The notes under the pieces were generated by a model that was not told the DNA's origin, did not search any database, and saw only the letters and a list, made by a program, of their open reading frames with translations. From positions 64,804,850 through 64,868,849 of the forward strand of contig CM054113.1 in the NCBI GenBank assembly GCA_028673005.1: a stretch of 64,000 nt of DNA. The letters are read 5' to 3'. How positions within the stretch are numbered: the stretch's first letter is position 1; each line of letters opens with the position of its first letter. The DNA is from Tanypteryx hageni (Eukaryota; Arthropoda; Insecta; Odonata; Petaluridae). This document shows positions 24,388-35,689 of the stretch, piece after piece. Position numbers and translations under genes: made by a program.

Positions 24388-25697
24388 TATATCCTTTTGT
24401 GTTAACGTTCGCACTATTTGAGTTGACTTCGCTGCTTGACAGTATTGTCTCAATATTTTGTATTAAATATAACCCCAAAATGTTTATTCCCAACTTCATG
24501 ATCAATTCTGTAATGTATACATATTGTTTGCATTTTTTAAAATTGATTGCTACTTTTTGAACGTAATTATAACGAGGAAACGTAAATTTTTATAGCATGA
24601 AAACAAAAAAAAATAAAAAAGACGTAAAACATTGTAGTGAAAGAATCACAAATAGAAATTTCGATGAATTTGAACGTTTCAGGTACTCGAGTACGAAATA
24701 GTAGTTTTTTTAATACCGTCTTTTCTGTAGTGTGTGCTCGGCTCTAGGGGTTACAGGATTTCACAGATTCTAAAATATCTCGTTTTTACGTAGGGTATCA
24801 TCCTGAATATAATCGATGAAATTAAACAAATCACGCGACAATGGAGGGTAGTTTATTTTTGTCGATTTTCGCACTCAAAAACTGTTGCAAGGACTTTTAT
24901 AAAAATTCGTCCAATTATGGACAATACTACGGCAGCCACATGACTACAAATTAAATTTATAGTGCACAGTGACGTCATAATGTACCGAAGTTTACGCCAC
25001 GCTACCGCGGCGGCATCATTGCTACGGGACAAACTGCAAGAAAATTTTTACGCGCGTAAATACCTATTATTATTACTACTGTCATTAAATAGTGGAGCCG
25101 AAGCGTGAGGATACGAGAAAGTTTTTTCAGTGCTTTCAGTTTTTTTATCTTTACCGTCAGTCTCTCGTTTGCCAACTCGTGAACTGCACCCGCGAGCGCC
25201 ATGTTGCTCCCATGCGTGACAACGCATTTCTTTCAAATGCGTTGGCCCGAAGTCGAGATGGAATTTCTACGCGTTTAATATTCAATTCTCTCGAACCAAA
25301 CCATGGCGTCATTACCGGGATTTTAATTAGATTTTAAACGGATGTTTATTTATGCTGACGTGAATAGAAGTGACGCTCACTCGGAGAGAAGTCTTTCCAT
25401 TCATGCATTGCTATATCCATGGTCCACGAGACGTTTTTAATGATTCTGTTTTAACTCCTCGTTTGGTTCAAGAAGGAATAATCTTAAATTTGTTTGGATA
25501 AAAATACAAAAATTGTATAGCAAAAGAAAACTACAATTTCCAATGTTGGCATTAACTGTACAAGTTTTATTTCACATGAAATTTGTCTTTTTATACAAAT
25601 CAATTTATAATATAGTACCACGTAGTATTGCATTGCAACTTCGATTATAAAATAATCACTTTATGGATGAAATCAAATTGAAAAACTGTTTCTCCTG
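24388..25697. other. gene-free AT-rich region
   Basis: No supported gene or RNA. Short open frames on both strands near 25000-25340 lack motifs. Confidence 0.45.
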
Positions 25698-25784
25698 TCT
25701 CCATAATAAAAGGTTGGGAAGAACAGGTGCGCAGTAGCTAAAATGCGCATCTGGTTTTCCCAGTTTTTGTATGTCTATTGGAGA
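25698..25784. repeat. short foldback element of the GCGCATCTGG family
   Basis: The arms 25698-25733 and 25744-25784 are inverted copies: GTCTCCATAATAAAAGG...GGTGCGCA against TGCGCATCTGG...TGTCTATTGGAGA. The spacer is about 10 bp. The right arm matches the right arms at 40651-40712 and 50961-51023. Confidence 0.7.
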
Positions 25785-27240
25785 AATTCTTCGTTTGTTA
25801 ATGACGAGTCTGCTCTTTGTTTTTGTATAACTGCGTCATGGGTCTATAGAGTTTGTTTCATTTATGAAATTACTCCATGGGTTCATAGAGTTCTGTTCCT
25901 CATTTGCACCAGAAGAAAACAAAGGAGGAGATAATGAATGCTGTGTGGGAAGAGAGAAGCTTAATTAGAGTAATTATACGGAGAGAATGAACCGTTTGGT
26001 CATGCTTAGAGAGGAAACACTACTGAATTCAGCAATAGAAAGTGAAGTACTAGGAAATAGGCGAGTAGGAAGGGAAAGAATGGTATTTTGTTATATTTAT
26101 AGAATAGTATATAGAAGGTAATGGTTACGAGAAGGTATTTTAAATGGATGCATTGTGAAACCAATCCAACCAAGCATGCACTAGAAAACGCGAATGAATG
26201 AAGATATCGTGATTAAAGCGGCCGCAGATCCGGGAGATGGCGGTGAGGTGAAGTTCTCTTCGATTAAAAGAGCCCCTTCATTTCATTTGCCTTCATTTTT
26301 AATAGACGTCTTGATGCTCTGCCCACCTCAGGGCCGTGGGACAATAAAAGAATAACGGCGTTGATTAAGCATCGCCTGTGTACCGTTTTTTATCTTTCTG
26401 AATTGTTATAGTGAAGATATGAGGATTTTTATTTCTGTCTAGGACTTCGGGTCTTGCTGAAGTAATCATTAGCATCTCATCCTCTTCGCCCCCCGTTTGG
26501 AAAGCTTCTGGACACGCCCCCAGGTTAAAGGGGATATATGTACTCTCATTCCTCGCATTGCACGGTTTGTCTTTACACGTTTCCGATTTAGCACGGGTTT
26601 CACTCTAGAGAACTACCTCGAATTGCACGGCCATCAGTTTCACTTTAGCATGGTTTCGGAAGTCTTCAAGCATTAAAAATTCAAAAATGTTTCAGTTCGA
26701 TTCGGAGGTTAATATGGCATAAGATTACTCTTAAATATATAATGCAATATTTAGAGAAACCCTAAGAAAGATATCAAGAAATATAAAAATAAAGCTACAA
26801 GGTGGAGAGTTAAAAAGATGAAAAATGAATTAAATAAACTCTTACAGGATGTTATTCCTCGACAGGGACCTCTTGTCCCTGAAACTCATGCACACTCTCA
26901 AACACAACTAAATCCTAAATATGGAATAAGAAATAAATCGGGTTTTCGGGAAATTATTCCACGCTAGGGATCCGGATATCACACCGTTGTTAGGAGGTTT
27001 GTGTGTCTAATCGATCGCTCCAGGGACCTACTAAACAACCACACTCTTACAAACACGCAACTAAAAAAATAAATAAGGAAAGGAAAAATAAATGCTTGGG
27101 CTTGGGGAAAGTTATTTCACGCCAGGGGCCAAGTGTCACACGCAATTATAAATGTTGAATTATACGGTTCAGGAGTAATTTTATGCCGTCGTTGTTGTTA
27201 TTGTTATCGCCACCATTATTGCCAAAGGTATATAACTAAA
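25785..27240. other. gene-free region
   Basis: No supported gene. 26850-27150 contains two loosely similar blocks (CAGGGACC, CACACTCT, AACACAACTA and a TTATTCCACGC/CAGGG string), perhaps an old tandem duplication. Confidence 0.35.
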
Positions 27241-27249
27241 TAGTTGCAC

Positions 27250-28030
27250 GTTGAGCTCAAAACGGCGATCAATGGTGACCTCATATGGAGAAGTCTATCC
27301 CACTAAGTACGATTTCGCTTTACACGTTCTCTCCCAGGAACGCTTGTGCCGTGGAAAGCGAGGGATGGGTGCTGCACCGCTCTTCCGATCGCTCCTTTTC
27401 TCGTTTCGAATCGGTTGCGCAATCCGCACCCATACCGATGCCCTTGTGTTGTTTAGGCAGGCGATACTTCAACGGCTTCTCCTCCAGCTTCCCCGCCACG
27501 GCCTTCCGCGGAGGCCGCCTCGCATTCGTGACTCATTCGCCTATCCTACGCTCGGGGTGGCCGTTCTATCCCTCCCACCTCTCTCTCCCGCTTCTCCAAC
27601 CTCTCGCTCCCTCCCTCCCTTCCTCCTCTCGCCTCTTTCAATATCCGTCCGAAAATCTCCGCCTCCCTTCCTAACTCTCTCTCTCTCTCCAGCCTCCCCC
27701 TTCCCTTCCTCCACTTGTCTCTCTCAATCCTCCTCCTCCCTCTTTTATCCATTCCTTTTCTCCGCCCTTGCCTTAAGCTACTGTCTGCCGCAATACTCAT
27801 CACCTCGAAAGGGGCAGCCATGCATGCGTTCGATGTCTCGAACGAAAATGTCTTCCCCGTAAGAGAATCGTTTTCCCTCAAGAGTGCTTCTTCGCATGTA
27901 TGGTCGACTAAAATGCCGTAGTGGTTGCGTTCCAGTTCGCGGAACGGGTGAATTTTCCGCGCTCCTCTGAACGGAAGCGTTTTTTTTTCCTCGACGCAGC
28001 TCTGCGTCATCTGACATCCTCCGCGAACGG
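27250..28030. other. CpG-rich segment with pyrimidine tract
   Basis: CpG-rich at both edges with a CT-rich middle (27550-27750). Open frames cover both strands in several registers, which is a compositional effect. No conserved domain, splice-bounded exon or strong start is seen. It could be an unmethylated regulatory island; nothing proves it. Confidence 0.3.
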
Positions 28031-28687
28031 AAGTTTCGCTTCGTCGTACACGTTATTCGTAATTTTATTTTGAATTCGGTCGCGTGCCATTACGTTATCT
28101 TTGCGCATTCTCCGATTTTGGAACGTCTTTAGAGTGAAAGGCTCGGCGTTGACTCGGATCGATTGAGAAAAAAACGAGGACATTTTTATCATCTAGTCGT
28201 TAAAAGTGCCTGGTGTCAGCGCGAGAAGAGTTACGGGCCAAAGTAAAATTTAAAACGAGTTTCGCATTTTTTTAAAAAGAGGTGGCTTACTCGCTGAAAG
28301 AGTGTCCGTTATGAAAAGAAGGTGTTGCAAACAAGCGGTTAGTAGTTCCGTGGATATATCATTGTTTTCATTCACATGTTAGAATTTAGTTTCTTTATTT
28401 GGAATTGAACTTGTGAACTTCCTAATCATGATTTTGACAACTTCTCTATTCTTAAAGCGATTAAGTAAACCGTATGTTAATTTCATCTACCGAGTCGATG
28501 TATTGAGTGGTAATTTGGGAATCGTTTGTTCTTAAAACTATCTAAAACTATCGTTATATTGGAATGCCATAAGGGTAACGCGTAGTTCGTCGATTCTGTC
28601 GTTTTTTTATTCATTCTAGATTCATAGATCCAGGTATTGTCCCGGATTTCGGTTACTTTTTTGTTGAAATGCGCTTATGGTTTACTC

Positions 28688-28970
28688 CAGCGATGGGGAA
28701 CCTTTCCTACTGGTGGGGCGCATTAGCGATTGAGAATTCTTCATCGGGCCGCATTAATGTTTACACAAAGGAAGTTAGCTAGAGACTCTGAGGTGTCATA
28801 TACGTGAAAAATCAATTCTAAATAAGCTTATTAGGGTTAACATTTCAACATTAAAGGTTTTATTGGCAATTTCAATAAAAATTGCTTGCTAGATTTTACG
28901 GACTTTTTTCGTTACAGTTTTACGGACCGTATACGGTCCGCGGGCTGTAGATCACCCACGCCCACGCCTG
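28688..28970. mobile_element. hAT-type MITE with perfect 8-bp duplication
   Basis: A 283-bp element beginning CAGCGATGGGGAACC and ending CCCACGCCTG. It is flanked by the perfect 8-bp direct repeat GTTTACTC at 28680-28687 and 28971-28978. The ends form an imperfect inverted repeat. An 18-bp perfect palindrome (CGGACCGTATACGGTCCG) sits at 28923-28940. The interior (CTAAATAAGCTT... TTAACATTTCA) is shared with the copy at 58624 in the WDR47 intron, so both belong to one family. Confidence 0.8.
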
Positions 28971-28978
28971 GTTTACTC

Positions 28979-30016
28979 AATGGTTTTATGGTTCCAAGCT
29001 TCGCCTTTCACATTCATCCGATACAACCCATGACCGAGGTTTTTTACGGAAGTGGGCCAATAAGTTTCGTTTCTCATTAAGAAAATTAAACGCTAAAAGA
29101 GGAGTGGTGCGAGATGTTTACTCGTTGTGACACGTTTCGTCCTTGATAGTAATTGAAAGCAATTATCTCCATTCCCGGTGTTTTTATTTTTGGTCGCTTA
29201 CCTTCTTTTCGATGGCGTCTGATTGGCTCGAAGGGCTCTTCGTAAAAATCTTCATGGTCAGCCAACCCACTGTCCCATTTTCCCATCGACTCTCTCATCC
29301 CTCAAATCTCTCTCCTTCGGAATTTCAACGGAATTTTTTTTTTTAAAGCTGTCTTACACTGAATTGTGGACGGACGCATTTTAATCGTGGTTTCATTGCT
29401 CGTACGAATATTCTTCACCCAAAGAAATATACAACTGTTCCGTTTCGAGATATATTTAGTGCTTGTTTGATTTTGTCCGTTCATGTGATCGTTTCAGTGA
29501 CTTGATTTCGTTGCAGTGATCTTCTGTTTGCTATTAATTTATTTGTTTTTTTTGCGATTCGGTATATAAAGACAAAGTTATATTTTTAAATGGTATGTTA
29601 ATGCTGATTAAAATTTCCCAATTCCTTAATATAAATGGAGTTGTTATAGTTAGTTGAAATAAGAACTCCAAATTAACATAATTTTATCCTTCTTATTTTA
29701 ATATCGTTTTAGGTAGTGTGGCAAACCACACATTACTCGTCTATTTTATGTTTAGTTTGTTGTACTAATTTAGATTTGGAATTCAAAGTGATTACAGTGA
29801 ATTCAAAGCGTTGAACTCCGTCAAAGATTAATTTCTTTTATGAACAACTATGTCTACGCAACTTCGCTCTGATGAGAAATTACAAATGAATTGGACATTT
29901 AAAATGTTGCTGTAGAGACCTCTACTGTAATTAACTCGCATGAACAGTAATGTTTGGTGAAACTGTATCATGTGGTCGGAACATATTTAGGAACTATTTT
30001 TTTCAGTCTGGAAATG
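28979..30016. other. gene-free region
   Basis: No supported gene; AT-rich with short overlapping open frames on both strands. Confidence 0.45.
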
Positions 30017-30024
30017 CGCGTAGG

Positions 30025-30441
30025 CAGCGCCGTAACTAGCTATTTTAGCACCCGGGACAAACTACCAAATATGCGCCCCCCCTCATAAAAAATTCTCTAA
30101 TACCTATATCTTTTTTACAATACGGATTTTAGGTGAACAATTAATAAATAAAAATAAACTATAAATGATGTAATTTCTCACTATAAATGTACATAATTTA
30201 AATACAGAAAGTATAAATATTTTAATATTAAAGAGTTATTTTACGTGATTTTAGTGCAGCAAACTCAACAATAACATCGTTGAAATTTATAGTTTCTGCT
30301 ATGCGTAATGTCTGGAACAAGTATAGTTGTGAAATCGCCCGTCGTTGTGCCATGCAACCTCGCACAACTTGCAATCAACAATTTTTGCGCCCCTTCTGTA
30401 GTTGCGCCCGGGGCAGATGCCCCGCCCTAATTAGGGCACTG
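30025..30441. mobile_element. hAT-type MITE, 417 bp
   Basis: Starts CAGCGCCGTAACTAG and ends with the complement of CAGTGCCCTAATTAG, an imperfect terminal inverted repeat. Flanking 8-mers CGCGTAGG (30017-30024) and CGCATAGG (30442-30449) agree at 7 of 8 positions, as expected for a hAT duplication with one later mutation. GC-rich ends frame an AT-rich interior with no transposase. Confidence 0.8.
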
Positions 30442-30698
30442 CGCATAGGTTACCATGAGCACATTTAGCAGCATTCCAACGAAAAATATCGTGAATTACG
30501 ACGAAAGGAGTTTTGAACATCTATTAGGTACTCGCTGACCCAGAGAAATCGATTATATTAAATAGTCATGTGGAATGAGCCGCCATTCTCCTAGTTGAGC
30601 TTCACATCTCTGGTTCAAAATACCGCGCGGAAAATGTTATTTTTCGGCATTAAAAAAATATATTTACTGTTCAAAAAATATCTTCTCTTATAGTAAAA

Positions 30699-30900
30699 AA
30701 GGCTTATTCTTGTGGCGAATGCTTTGGCGGTGTTTGATGACTGGATGCATGGTTTTCGGTGAACCACCGCATGTGCTGACTTTAATGGACAACATCTTCA
30801 AGTCCTGAAGATGTTTCCTGGAATGGGAACGAAACTGTTGTCCATTAAAGTCAGCACATGCGGTGGTTCACCGAAAACCATGCATCCAAGGCTTATTCTT
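30699..30900. repeat. perfect 52-bp-arm palindrome bounded by 13-bp direct repeats
   Basis: 30742-30793 and 30837-30888 are exact reverse complements over 52 bp, separated by 43 bp. The unit is bounded by the direct repeat AAGGCTTATTCTT at 30699-30711 and 30888-30900. Perfect identity of the arms means a very recent origin, active gene conversion or an assembly artefact. A transcript from either strand would form a 52-bp perfect duplex. The spacer carries a hammerhead-like string discussed in the findings. Confidence 0.85.
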
Positions 30901-31049
30901 ACGTACGAGCTTGCTGCTAGTAAGAGTGAAAAACTGCCAAAAAATTGTGATAAGAAAAATTTAGTTAACTCTTTTTGTTTCCCTAAAATTTCCATGGCGC
31001 TTTCATTCTTTTCTCGCATTTTGAACGTTTACACCACCTCATTTTAAGT

Positions 31050-34000
31050 TTCGCCTGCCGTGAAATAACCTCGACCGCTCTAGATTCTGCAGCTGGTTTT
31101 CGTTGCGCTACTTAGGCGAAGCAAGTTATGGTCGAGAACTCCGCTAAGGAGTCGCCATCCAGCGGTGCGCGAAAGAATTTTTACTGGCCCCACATTTGAA
31201 TTTTGTTTTGGCTGCGCGCCATTATCCGCGTGACGAATATTAATTTTTTTGTAGAAGTGAAATTTTTTATTTTAAGAAGTGGTTCCTGAGAACACCTTGG
31301 GAAGTGTAGGTGGCCGCTCGAAGAATTTGTATCTTGCTTTTTAGTAGAGCAAGAGCGTTTTCCCCTATTTCCCCCAAAAGATGTGACAAAGATTTTATAG
31401 GCCAAAAACCTACTCCATGAACTAGCGACAGAGAGTGCGAGGAAACGGGAAGAGAAGATTTAAGCCGCAAATGGACTCGGCACTCGTCAAGCCCTCGAAA
31501 TGGTTTTTAATTTACGTGTGCACTTCGAAGATGAGTAGGAAAATAACAGTTAAAGATTTTATTATACTCACGGAGTATTCAACGATATTACACTAAAGTT
31601 TGGAGCGATGTTGTCTCCCATCCGTTGCTATCATGAATTGGCGATAAACGACATACTTTCTTCGCTCGCAATTTCAATCTTAGGTGGCCTCATTAGAATT
31701 TATTTTCGTCGCAGTGCAAATTAACTGTTATTTACACTGTGGGTATGTGCGTTATATCAATTGGAAAATTCGTGAAAGAAAGTTAGAGTGACGTGATTCT
31801 ATTTGTAGTTAACCGTAATTCAGTTGCTGGTGAAATCGAGTAATATTTTTATGACTGTAGTGCAATCCTTATTCGTTCAGAAATTGACAGTTGTAGCTGC
31901 GATTCCTTATGAATGAGCTCACAAATCACTCAAAACTTAACGGATGATATAATTTAAATGTAATTTTCGTTGTAGTTTTGTGTAGCTAAATTTGCGAGAA
32001 TTGAATGTTTATCATTGAGTGATAGGTCTTTGGGTTTCGTGTTTATGCACGAAAATCCTTATTCCGCATATGGTAATCGTCCTTTACCATCCGTGAACCA
32101 GCTGATGCTTCGATTTGATTCCCCTTAATGTTTTTTGATCCGAAAGAAAAGTTTACGGAGCTAAGATTTTTTTTTCTCGGCGAAAAAGTTCACAATTTTT
32201 TGTTCATGTCACGTTCTCTTTTTTTCGTTATTCTTCAGAAGTAGTTCCACGAAATTCATCTCGTAAAAGTTAATATTCTGGCCGAAGTAGGAACGAACAA
32301 ACGTGCTTATATTCTCGATGTTCGCCTTTTCCAGATAATGGAACTTTTATGCCTATTTATCTAAGAGCTTTCTGCGAATGCCGTCATCAATGAGAAGAGT
32401 CGGTCACAATTATCTTGGAGATACTTTTCCTTTCTCTCATACCTAAAGAGAGGAGTCTTTTTAAGAGCGAAAGTGTTTGGAGAACAAAGAGAATGGGAAC
32501 ATTGGAATACAATGGGTGAGTCCTTAATCCTTGGAATGCCTGGGGAAATTCTCGTACGAAAATCACGTCGGTAGTTGAAATGAAAATTATATTACTCCCT
32601 TGTGTATGTCGTCTGGAATCATTGGTGTTATTAATGAAAAAATCAGCGTTTGTTCTTACAAGGAAAACTCGACGCATTTTGGGATAGTTTTTGTATCCCT
32701 TGAATAGCTGAAATTATTTTATGCATGTTTATTGATGTAAAATACTTGTAGAGTAAAACTGTTATGTACTTCCATATGCATTGAAAATATTACCGATGTC
32801 GACGAATTATCATAAACATCAGACGATGACGATTATTCTGGTAAATCGGTGGTTTTTGTATGCATGTGGAAATAATGCAAAGATTTTTTTACTTAAAAAT
32901 GTATATTAAATGAAGCTCAAAAAAGTGACAGCCTCTCCGGTGAATTTTTCATACATTCGCTCATTAATTGTATTTCATCTTTAATATCGGCGATTTTCAA
33001 ATCCAGCAACTCGGAGGAAGATAGCGAAAAGGTATTTCACCAGAGTTTTCATTAACGTAATTAGAGCCAATATATTCTATTATGAAGCCATTTTACCGAT
33101 CGGAGCAATTCCTTTTATCACCTTTTAAACGGCGCAGCTAGTTATGCGACGAGGCGGTTTTTTATGCGCCTATCAACCCAGCAATGGGTCTCTGCCCGTT
33201 CTTTGAAGTACGCTGTGTTACATCATTATCAGCACTCGTAAAAAACTCATCCCTGTGAGTGATCAAATCTGCGGGTGTTGTAGATCAGAAACCACCTGGC
33301 GCCGATAAAGGAGTTCAACATGAAGTAGCCGAGTGTGTCTTCAGCCAAGCGTTCGGTTCTACCGCGGAATGGAAGAGATGGGCAATAGGAGATGAAAAGC
33401 GAAGGATTGGTCGAGGTCAGGGTGTCGTGGTTCTTGCCGACTCATTTTTTGTTTAGTTCTCGAAGGCGTTTCCTTATTGCTAGGATGGATGTAGCAATCC
33501 TGGAACTCTTGGGAATTGTCTTTACGTTTACTGCCGCCATTCACCGTGCATAGTGTTTTTATGGGCAATACGATGACTGCACTTTTCCTTTCTCTTCTCA
33601 CACAATGGGAGTGTGTGAAATTACCAGCCTCGCCATAATTGGGTTAAAAATTCATCCAATTCCTCTTCTTTTAACTTCAGCGACGATAGCTTTTCTTTGA
33701 AAACGATACATTTCCGATAGTATGACGTCATTTCTTCGAATAACTGGTCGATCTCCCTTCCGAATAGGAGGGAAAGATCCCACGAAGAATAATCTAGGAC
33801 TTGTCGTGAAAATGAAAGTAGCCGTTTAAAAAATGAAATTGTCTGGTGAAAATAAATATTAAACGACTTTCTTTGATTATAGTCAACTCGCATACATGAA
33901 GTGGGTTTTGATGTTTCGGGATAAAGCTACCCTTTTTTGTGGACTATTTACATCCAGAGCTTGTTTAAGTGAAATGGCACGAAACTGCATGCCGTTTCTA

Positions 34001-34383
34001 TTACAGATGTGTTCTAAATAATACACACCAAGTTTAATGAAGAGGATATGCACGCGCATTCAGATTCGTTCGCGGCTGTCGGAGATTTCAACGTCTGCCA
34101 TTCGGGAAGAATTTGCCATGATATTTCTAACCATATATAATTTGGGATGTGAGTTTAGAATTTTAGCAGAGCGGAAAGGAATGCCGATTGATATTATTGC
34201 ATTTTAGCTCCTTATGATTGTATTAGCGAAGTCTCTGTAAATTGAACCTTAAGGAAGACAAATTCGAGTTAGGAAGATGATGTCAACGTACATAGAGAGG
34301 AAATACCCTTTGAGCTATCCTTGTTACGATGTTCAAGACAGAATTATCAAACAAAATCTGCTACCGGTGAATGGCCACTGATC
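31050..34383. other. gene-free region
   Basis: No supported gene. A minus-strand 90-codon frame at 33621-33893 has a charged, possibly helical C-terminal half, but no family match or splice context. The rest is AT-rich with no repeats I could define. Confidence 0.4.
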
Positions 34384-34446
34384 ACAGCTGCTTTGTAGCC
34401 GAAATCCTAATCTTGTATTCACGGCATTTTTATGGATATTGGAGAA
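34384..34446 (+). repeat. single right arm of the foldback family
   Basis: Shares CAGCTGCTTTGTAGCCGAAA and TTTTTATGGATATTGGAGAAA with the right arm at 40651-40712. No inverted left arm is present nearby, so this is a half-element. Confidence 0.55.
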
Positions 34447-34849
34447 ACATGATTTTCTAGTCACAAAGCTTGAACAAAATGTGGATTCATCTACGTACAT
34501 CAATAACCTAGTTTTAAAACCTAAATATAGACTAATTGCGTCCCACTCGTGGAAATAACGTTCATAAAATTCAACGTATTCAAATTGACATTTTCAAATA
34601 TTCCCTTTTACGTCCCAAGTAGAGCAGAACGAAGATAAGCGGAGGGAAGGGAATTACCAACCGTGCGGACGCTAAAATATTCCGCGTGTTTTTATCGTCT
34701 CAGCAACGGGTCCCGACTCTTGAATATCCGCGCACACCCCTCACTATCACTTCCAAATTCGCAGATCTAATCCAGCCTCCTCGTTTCGACCTGTAGCCGT
34801 GGGTTTTTTTTGTTGTTTTGTTAATCTCTGATCTTGATACTGGGGAAAA

Positions 34850-34995
34850 GGAGGAAGTTCGACGATGGTCTCGGGAGGGGAGAGGGGGAAAGAAGGGAGG
34901 AGGTGAGGATAGTGAGAGAAAGGAGGGAGGAGTGGGGGAAGAGAGAAGGAGATGGGAAATCGGACCGTTCAAAGGGGGAGCGGGGATGTGGTTGG
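34850..34995. repeat. purine-rich tract upstream of the 35.4-kb exon candidate
   Basis: Continuous GA-rich DNA (GGGGAGAGGGGG and similar) that leaves all frames open on both strands. It explains the Gly/Arg/Glu-rich open frames here, which are not counted as genes. Confidence 0.6.
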
Positions 34996-35360
34996 GGGAG
35001 AGGTGGAGGTAAGCGGTGCATATCCCCGTGTGACTATGTGGGTCAGTGGTGGAGGGTGGTTCCCTCCGGTGCGGGGAACGGCGTCCGACATCCTCTCAGT
35101 GCTTTCGGAGCCGTTAAAGAAAGAGGAGACAGCAGTCATTCGCCTCGCGTCTTCTTTCGAGTCTTGCTCGGACCTTTTTTACAAAGCAATCCCCGCATAT
35201 CGTGGGACAATACGCGCCGCGGACGATCGGGAAGAATTTCATCGGAAGCCTGGGTGCTAGAAATTCCGCGTTCAGGGGCCACAGAGACCCGATTCTCTCC
35301 CATCCGGCCATCATGCTGCGCCGCGGGCCGGTCGTTGCCCTTCCGTCCCTGGGTCTTCAG

Positions 35361-35684
35361 CCCTTCAGGCCTTGGCCCCCGGCTCAGTCGGAACCTCCGG
35401 AGTGCTCGTGTGCCCCTCCGATGAGCCCCCTCCGATGCGGGACGTACGGAGAGTGCGGCTACAAGGGAGGAGAGTATTATTTCGTGTCGCCGAGGAGGTG
35501 CAGGAACGTGTCGCCACCGAGAGATGTCAAGGAACCCGTCCAGCGCCCTCACCACCGTCTCCCAAGGGAGAGATGTCCCTGCTCCTCTCCCGCGCGCCCT
35601 CGCTACCCCCAGCTGGTGCCGCGCCCGTTGCCCCTCCGCGCCCCGGACCGATCCCGATCCCTGGAGGACGTGCGTCGCGAGGAG
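35361..35684 (+). CDS. candidate internal exon, Pro/Arg/Cys-rich
   Basis: A CT-rich stretch ending in TCTTCAG precedes 35361. The following frame, starting PFRPWPPAQ, is open for 108 codons and then meets possible donors: GAC|GTGCGT after 35669 or GAG|GTGGTG after 35684. Both leave phase 0, and the acceptor is also phase 0, which matches the end of the 311-codon exon. The peptide has six Cys (CSCAPP, CGTYGECGYKGGEYY, CPCSSP), many Arg-Pro pairs and ends SRSLEDVRREE. I do not recognise a domain. After about 35690 the composition turns G-rich and the translation loses character. Frames on the other strand are also open because of GC content, so coding status is unproven. Confidence 0.4.
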
Positions 35685-35689
35685 GTGGT

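Noticed and set aside
33621..33893. 90-codon minus-strand frame with a charged, helix-like C-terminus
   Set aside because: No recognisable family, no neighbouring exon and no promoter cue; kept only as a note.
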